A DNA stretch of 33,577 nt from an uncultured Selenomonas sp. (lineage in GTDB: Bacteria; Bacillota; Negativicutes; Selenomonadales; Selenomonadaceae). Both the position numbers and the translations under genes were made by a program. The notes beneath the pieces were generated by a model. That model saw nothing but the letters and a program-made list of their open reading frames with translations. It was not told the DNA's origin and ran no database searches. Below, one piece after another: positions 30,612 to 33,577 of this stretch (the first letter of the stretch is position 1; the number at the start of each line of letters is the position of its first letter). The stretch spans positions 1-33,577 of the forward strand of contig CAKPXP010000019.1 of the NCBI GenBank assembly GCA_934202005.1, read 5' to 3'.

Positions 30612-32090
30612 TTGACACATGACCTTACCATCATCAATACGTTCGTGCTCTACATCGGCATCATGATGGCGATCGGCGTCTATTACTATCGGCGCACGCG
30701 CAATATGAGCGATTATTTCCTCGGCAACCGCAAGCTCGGCGCGTGGGTGACGTCGCTGTCGGCGGAGGCGTCGGATATGAGCGGCTGGATGCTCATGGGC
30801 GTGCCGGGGTTCGCGTATCTCGCGGGGCTGAACGCGGGCTGGATCGCCGTCGGCATCGCCATCGGCACGTGGGCGAACTGGCATTTCGTCGCCGCCCGCC
30901 TGCGCAAGTATACGGAGCTCGCGGACAACGCGCTGACGCTGCCGGAGTTCCTGCAGAACCGCTACCACGATACGACGAATCTGCTGCGCATCGTGCCGGC
31001 AGTGTTCATCCTGATTTTCTTCGTGATCTATACGGCATCGGGGTTCGTCTCGGCGGGGCGGCTATTTGAGACGGTGTTCGGCATCCCGTATGAGTACGCG
31101 ATCTTCATCGGCGCGGGGTCGGTCATTTTCTATACGCTTGTCGGCGGCTTCCTTGCGGTCGCGCGCACGGATTTCATTCAGGGTATCATGATGTTCTTCG
31201 CGATCCTCGTCGTCCCCATCTGCGGCACGATGGCAAGCGGCGGCTTCGAGCGCGCGCTCGCGGAGATTGCGAGCGTGCAGGCGTCGATGCTGCAGCCGCT
31301 GACGAAGCCGGACGGCTCGACGCTCGGCGCCATCGAGCTCATCTCGCTGCTCGCCTGGGGCATCGGCTATTTCGGCCAGCCGCATATCCTCGTGCGCTTC
31401 ATGGCGATCCGCACGTCGGGGGAGATCCGGCAGGCGACGCATATCGCGATGACGTGGGTCGTCCTCTCGCTCGCGGCCGCGGTCGCCGTGGGCATGGTCG
31501 GCCGCGTCTATCTCACGGAGCCGCTCACGGGCACGGCGTCGGAGACGGTGTTCCTCGTCATGACGAATGAGCTCTTCCCGCCCATCGCCGCGGGGCTCAT
31601 CCTCTCGGCGGTGCTCGCGGCCATCATGAGCACGGCGTCGAGTCAGCTCCTCGTCGCGGCGTCGGCGTTCGCGCAGGATTTCTACCGCACGCTTATCCAT
31701 AAGGACGCCGAGCAGTCGGAGCTCGTCTGGATCTCGCGCGCGAGCGTGCTCGTCATCGCGAGCCTCGCGGTGTTCCTCGGCTTCAATCCGAACAGCTTCA
31801 TCCTCGATATGGTCTCGTACGCGTGGGCGGGCTTCGGCGCCGCGTTCGGCCCCGCGATCCTCACGAGCCTGTTCTGGAAGCGCACGACGAGGAACGGCGT
31901 CATCGCGGGCATCATCGTCGGCGGCGTCACGGTGCTCGTCTGGAAACAGTTCGCGCTCTTCGGCCTCTACGAGATCGTCCCGGGCTTCCTCCTCTCCCTC
32001 CTCGCCATCTACGGCATCAGCCTCCTCGGCGAGCCGCCGGCGCAGGACATCCAGGAGACGTTCGACGCTGTGGGCAAGAGCCGCATCTGA
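30612..32090 (+). CDS. putP: Sodium/proline symporter
   Basis: This 492-residue, roughly 13-segment inner-membrane carrier of the SSS family takes up proline with Na+. The block ASDMSGWMLMGVPG (about 52-65), which contains Na+- and proline-binding Ser residues in the E. coli protein, is almost identical to PutP. The stretches VGGFLAVARTDFIQG and AAIMSTASSQLLVAASAFAQD are also typical. Length equals the family norm (about 500). The start is TTG at 30612 with GAGGAGGAA upstream; a later Met would cut the first helix. It is monocistronic with its own promoter and terminator. Confidence 0.94.
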   Translation: MTHDLTIINTFVLYIGIMMAIGVYYYRRTRNMSDYFLGNRKLGAWVTSLSAEASDMSGWMLMGVPGFAYLAGLNAGWIAVGIAIGTWANWHFVAARLRKYTELADNALTLPEFLQNRYHDTTNLLRIVPAVFILIFFVIYTASGFVSAGRLFETVFGIPYEYAIFIGAGSVIFYTLVGGFLAVARTDFIQGIMMFFAILVVPICGTMASGGFERALAEIASVQASMLQPLTKPDGSTLGAIELISLLAWGIGYFGQPHILVRFMAIRTSGEIRQATHIAMTWVVLSLAAAVAVGMVGRVYLTEPLTGTASETVFLVMTNELFPPIAAGLILSAVLAAIMSTASSQLLVAASAFAQDFYRTLIHKDAEQSELVWISRASVLVIASLAVFLGFNPNSFILDMVSYAWAGFGAAFGPAILTSLFWKRTTRNGVIAGIIVGGVTVLVWKQFALFGLYEIVPGFLLSLLAIYGISLLGEPPAQDIQETFDAVGKSRI

Positions 32091-32118
32091 CCTCGCCTCC
32101 AGCATCCTGCCACATAGT

Positions 32119-32173
32119 GAAAAAGCTGCCCCGGGCTGCGAGTGTTGTCTCGCCGCCCGGGGCAGCTTTCTTA
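32119..32173 (+). terminator. putP terminator
   Basis: The arms AAAGCTGCCCCGGGC (32122-32136) and GCCCGGGGCAGCTTT (32155-32169) form a perfect 15-base-pair stem, followed by CTTATC. It begins about 30 bases after the stop codon. An A-run in front would let it work on the minus strand as well. Confidence 0.88.
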
Positions 32174-32232
32174 TCATCGGCTGAGGCGCTTATGGAAGCG
32201 CTGAGGAAACGAGGTAAACTGAAAAGCCTCCC

Positions 32233-33090
32233 TCACAGCATCGCTATTTTCTTGAACGCTTCCTCCGTCATGCCCGCTTCCCGTGCTGCCACAGAAAGAC
32301 TTAGCAACCCCTTTTTCACAAGGTCGCAGAGCTGAGAAAGCCGCCCCTTTGCCACACCTTCCCGCCGTCCCAGTTCTCTTTCATCCTGTTTCGCGACTTC
32401 CATCGCACGATTCCAGTCCCATTTGAACGATACCATGTCCAGCACCTCCTGTTCGTTTTCCTTGAAATATTCCGCCATGAGATCATGCTGCTCGCAATAT
32501 CGGATCGCACGGCAGATGGCTTCCTCCAGGGGAATGCCATTGGACGAGAGTTCTCTGACCTTCCCGACGAAGATGCTGTAACAGCGCAGTTCGTAGCATT
32601 CCTCGAGAATCTTCCGCCCCGGCGCATAGTTGATATTATAGCACGGCACATCAAGCTCCAGCCGACTCTCTCCGCTAGGTCTTGCCGGAAACGCGTCGGA
32701 GAGATGCAGCACCTGATAATCCCGCTCCGCCTGCATGCCGTTGTACAGCACATAGAACTCCGGCGCGGGGAGCGATACCAGACTCGAATGATACGGTACA
32801 TCCTTTGGCACGATGTTCCGATATAGCCGCGCCAAATACCATAGGAACCGCAGCGGCATATTGGGATTCCAGGTACTCTACTGCTCGAGCAGGATCACCA
32901 TACGATTCTCTACGAGAAAGCTGATATCGTTCTTCACATCATTGAAAAATGTTCCGCGCAGCGTACGGAACGTAATGTCCCGCGGATCCACATGATTCCC
33001 ACTCAGCGCCGCATAGAGATGCGTGATCCGCCGTTTGTGTTTGAACATGTGGCGAAACAAAGAATCTTTGTAGGTTCGCTTAGCCTTCAT
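32233..33090 (-). pseudogene. Rpn-family PD-(D/E)XK nuclease/putative transposase, interrupted by an amber codon
   Basis: This open frame of about 286 codons matches the Rpn/PDDEXK transposase family in both halves. The first 70 codons carry the N-terminal nuclease core (NDISFLV..NRMVILLEQ). Codon 71 (32880-32878) is TAG, and the same frame continues with STWNPNMPLRFL to the family's usual C-terminus. Relatives usually have E-Q/H-Q at this site, so one CAG-to-TAG change explains the break. It hits the catalytic ExQ-like motif, and the downstream part alone should be inactive. ATG 33090 follows GAGGTG. An extended -10 (TGATATAAT) is present upstream, and the leader is the dispersed repeat at 33107. 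Suppression or sequencing error are alternatives. Confidence 0.82.
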
Positions 33091-33106
33091 CGCTCCCACC
33101 TCTTGC

Positions 33107-33206
33107 TATGTAAATCCCCAAGAGCGCAAGCCGCAGGCGCAGCGCGATTGGCTGGATTTACTGCAAGGACGGGCGCACAATGTCCACAAAGTGGACGTTT
33201 GTGCGT
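33107..33206 (-). repeat. Dispersed repeat, copy 2 (leader of the Rpn gene)
   Basis: This is nearly identical, in inverted orientation, to 14817-14914. It lies between the Rpn promoter and its start codon, ending about 17 bases before the ATG. It has the same mini-hairpin (GTCCA..TGGAC) and fold-back of TAAATCC with GGATTTA. Base differences between the copies are scattered, several of them within paired segments. Confidence 0.8.
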
Positions 33207-33238
33207 TGAGTTTGCTATCATTATATCATAAAAAGCAC

Positions 33239-33276
33239 AAGGGAGCAGCCATCAGCGAGATGTCTGCTCCCTTTGT
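33239..33276 (-). terminator. ilvD terminator
   Basis: The arms AAGGGAGCAG and CTGCTCCCTT (33239-33248 and 33264-33273) form a 10-base-pair stem around a 15-base loop. On the minus strand GTGCTTTTT follows. It stands about 45 bases after the ilvD stop codon. Confidence 0.7.
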
Positions 33277-33319
33277 ATCATCATTTCTAGGTTGCTGTAC
33301 TAGGCAGCGCCATGTTTGT

Positions 33320-33577
33320 TTATGCCTTCAATACAGCGCCCGTGCTCGCGGAGGTCGTGAGCTTTGCGTAGCGGGAGAGGTAGCCGGTCTTGATCTTCGG
33401 CTCGGGCCGCTGCCAGTTCGCCTTGCGCTTTGCGAGTTCCTCGTCACTGACCTTGAGCTCGAGGCGGCGGTTCGGGATGTCGATGACGATGACGTCGCCG
33501 TCCTCGATGAGCGCGATCGGGCCGCCCTCCATCGCCTCCGGCGAGATGTGGCCGACGCACGCGCCCTGGCTCGCGCC
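33320..33577 (-). CDS. ilvD: Dihydroxy-acid dehydratase, C-terminal end (cut by the window edge)
   Basis: The last 85 codons of ilvD are in the window; the gene continues beyond 33577. The enzyme dehydrates 2,3-dihydroxy-isovalerate and 2,3-dihydroxy-3-methylvalerate in valine and isoleucine synthesis, using an Fe-S cluster. The visible part has GHISPEA, the [12 protein letters not shown] stretch and [17 protein letters not shown], all characteristic of the IlvD/Edd C-terminal domain, and ends at a TAA. A branched-chain amino acid biosynthesis gene here and an Ile-type T-box at 1745-2049 are both in the window, but about 31 kb apart. Confidence 0.93.
   Translation of the reverse strand, partial: GASQGACVGHISPEAMEGGPIALIEDGDVIVIDIPNRRLELKVSDEELAKRKANWQRPEPKIKTGYLSRYAKLTTSASTGAVLKA

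Overview
The window looks like a chromosomal segment of a GC-rich member of the Negativicutes, most likely Selenomonadaceae (Selenomonas/Mitsuokella-like). It combines Firmicutes-type RNA regulation (a T-box leader, a glmS ribozyme) with diderm features (a two-partner secretion system with an outer-membrane TpsB pore and a 3022-residue TpsA adhesin). The placement is inference from gene content; no 16S gene is present.

Layout. 1-384: non-coding, with a palindromic MITE-like element and a REPIN-like inverted pair. 385-3427 (minus): an ACS-type MFS transporter behind a T-box leader, then an ArsB/NhaD-type permease. 3632-5332 (plus): a GH13 oligo-1,6-glucosidase. 5456-5684 (minus): a tightly packed tRNA cluster, transcribed Asn-Glu-Val. 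5856-10105 (minus): a DUF389 membrane protein, a HAD phosphatase, and glmS with its self-cleaving leader ribozyme. 10284-14692: a sodium-dependent NSS transporter (minus) divergent from a three-gene ABC importer of the ABC_sub_bind (TrpXYZ-like) type (plus). 14693-16209: an unusual RNA-rich region holding a dispersed repeat, a 93-residue protein with three PG[Y/F]xG repeats, two terminators and a clear cobalamin riboswitch with no recognisable gene behind it. 16210-17844 (minus): an AAA-ATPase-like/PD-(D/E)XK protein. 18023-28815 (minus): tpsA then tpsB. 28953-30287 (minus): flagellin behind a sigma-28-type promoter. 30612-32090 (plus): putP. 32233-33090 (minus): an Rpn-family nuclease/transposase broken by an amber codon. 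33320-33577 (minus): the 3' end of ilvD.

Functionally the window is rich in uptake systems, particularly for amino acids or organic anions (MFS, NSS, ABC_sub_bind, PutP, ArsB/NhaD), and in surface structures (TpsA/TpsB, flagellin). Regulation is largely by RNA. The T-box specifier is best read as ATC (Ile), which ties an organic-anion-type MFS carrier to isoleucine starvation.

The most interesting unexplained parts are the orphan cobalamin riboswitch transcript (about 16197 down to 15542), the small PG[Y/F]xG-repeat protein beside it, the Ile-type T-box in front of an MFS carrier, and the AT-rich islands inside both large surface-protein genes. All statements come from reading the sequence; no database search or folding program was run.
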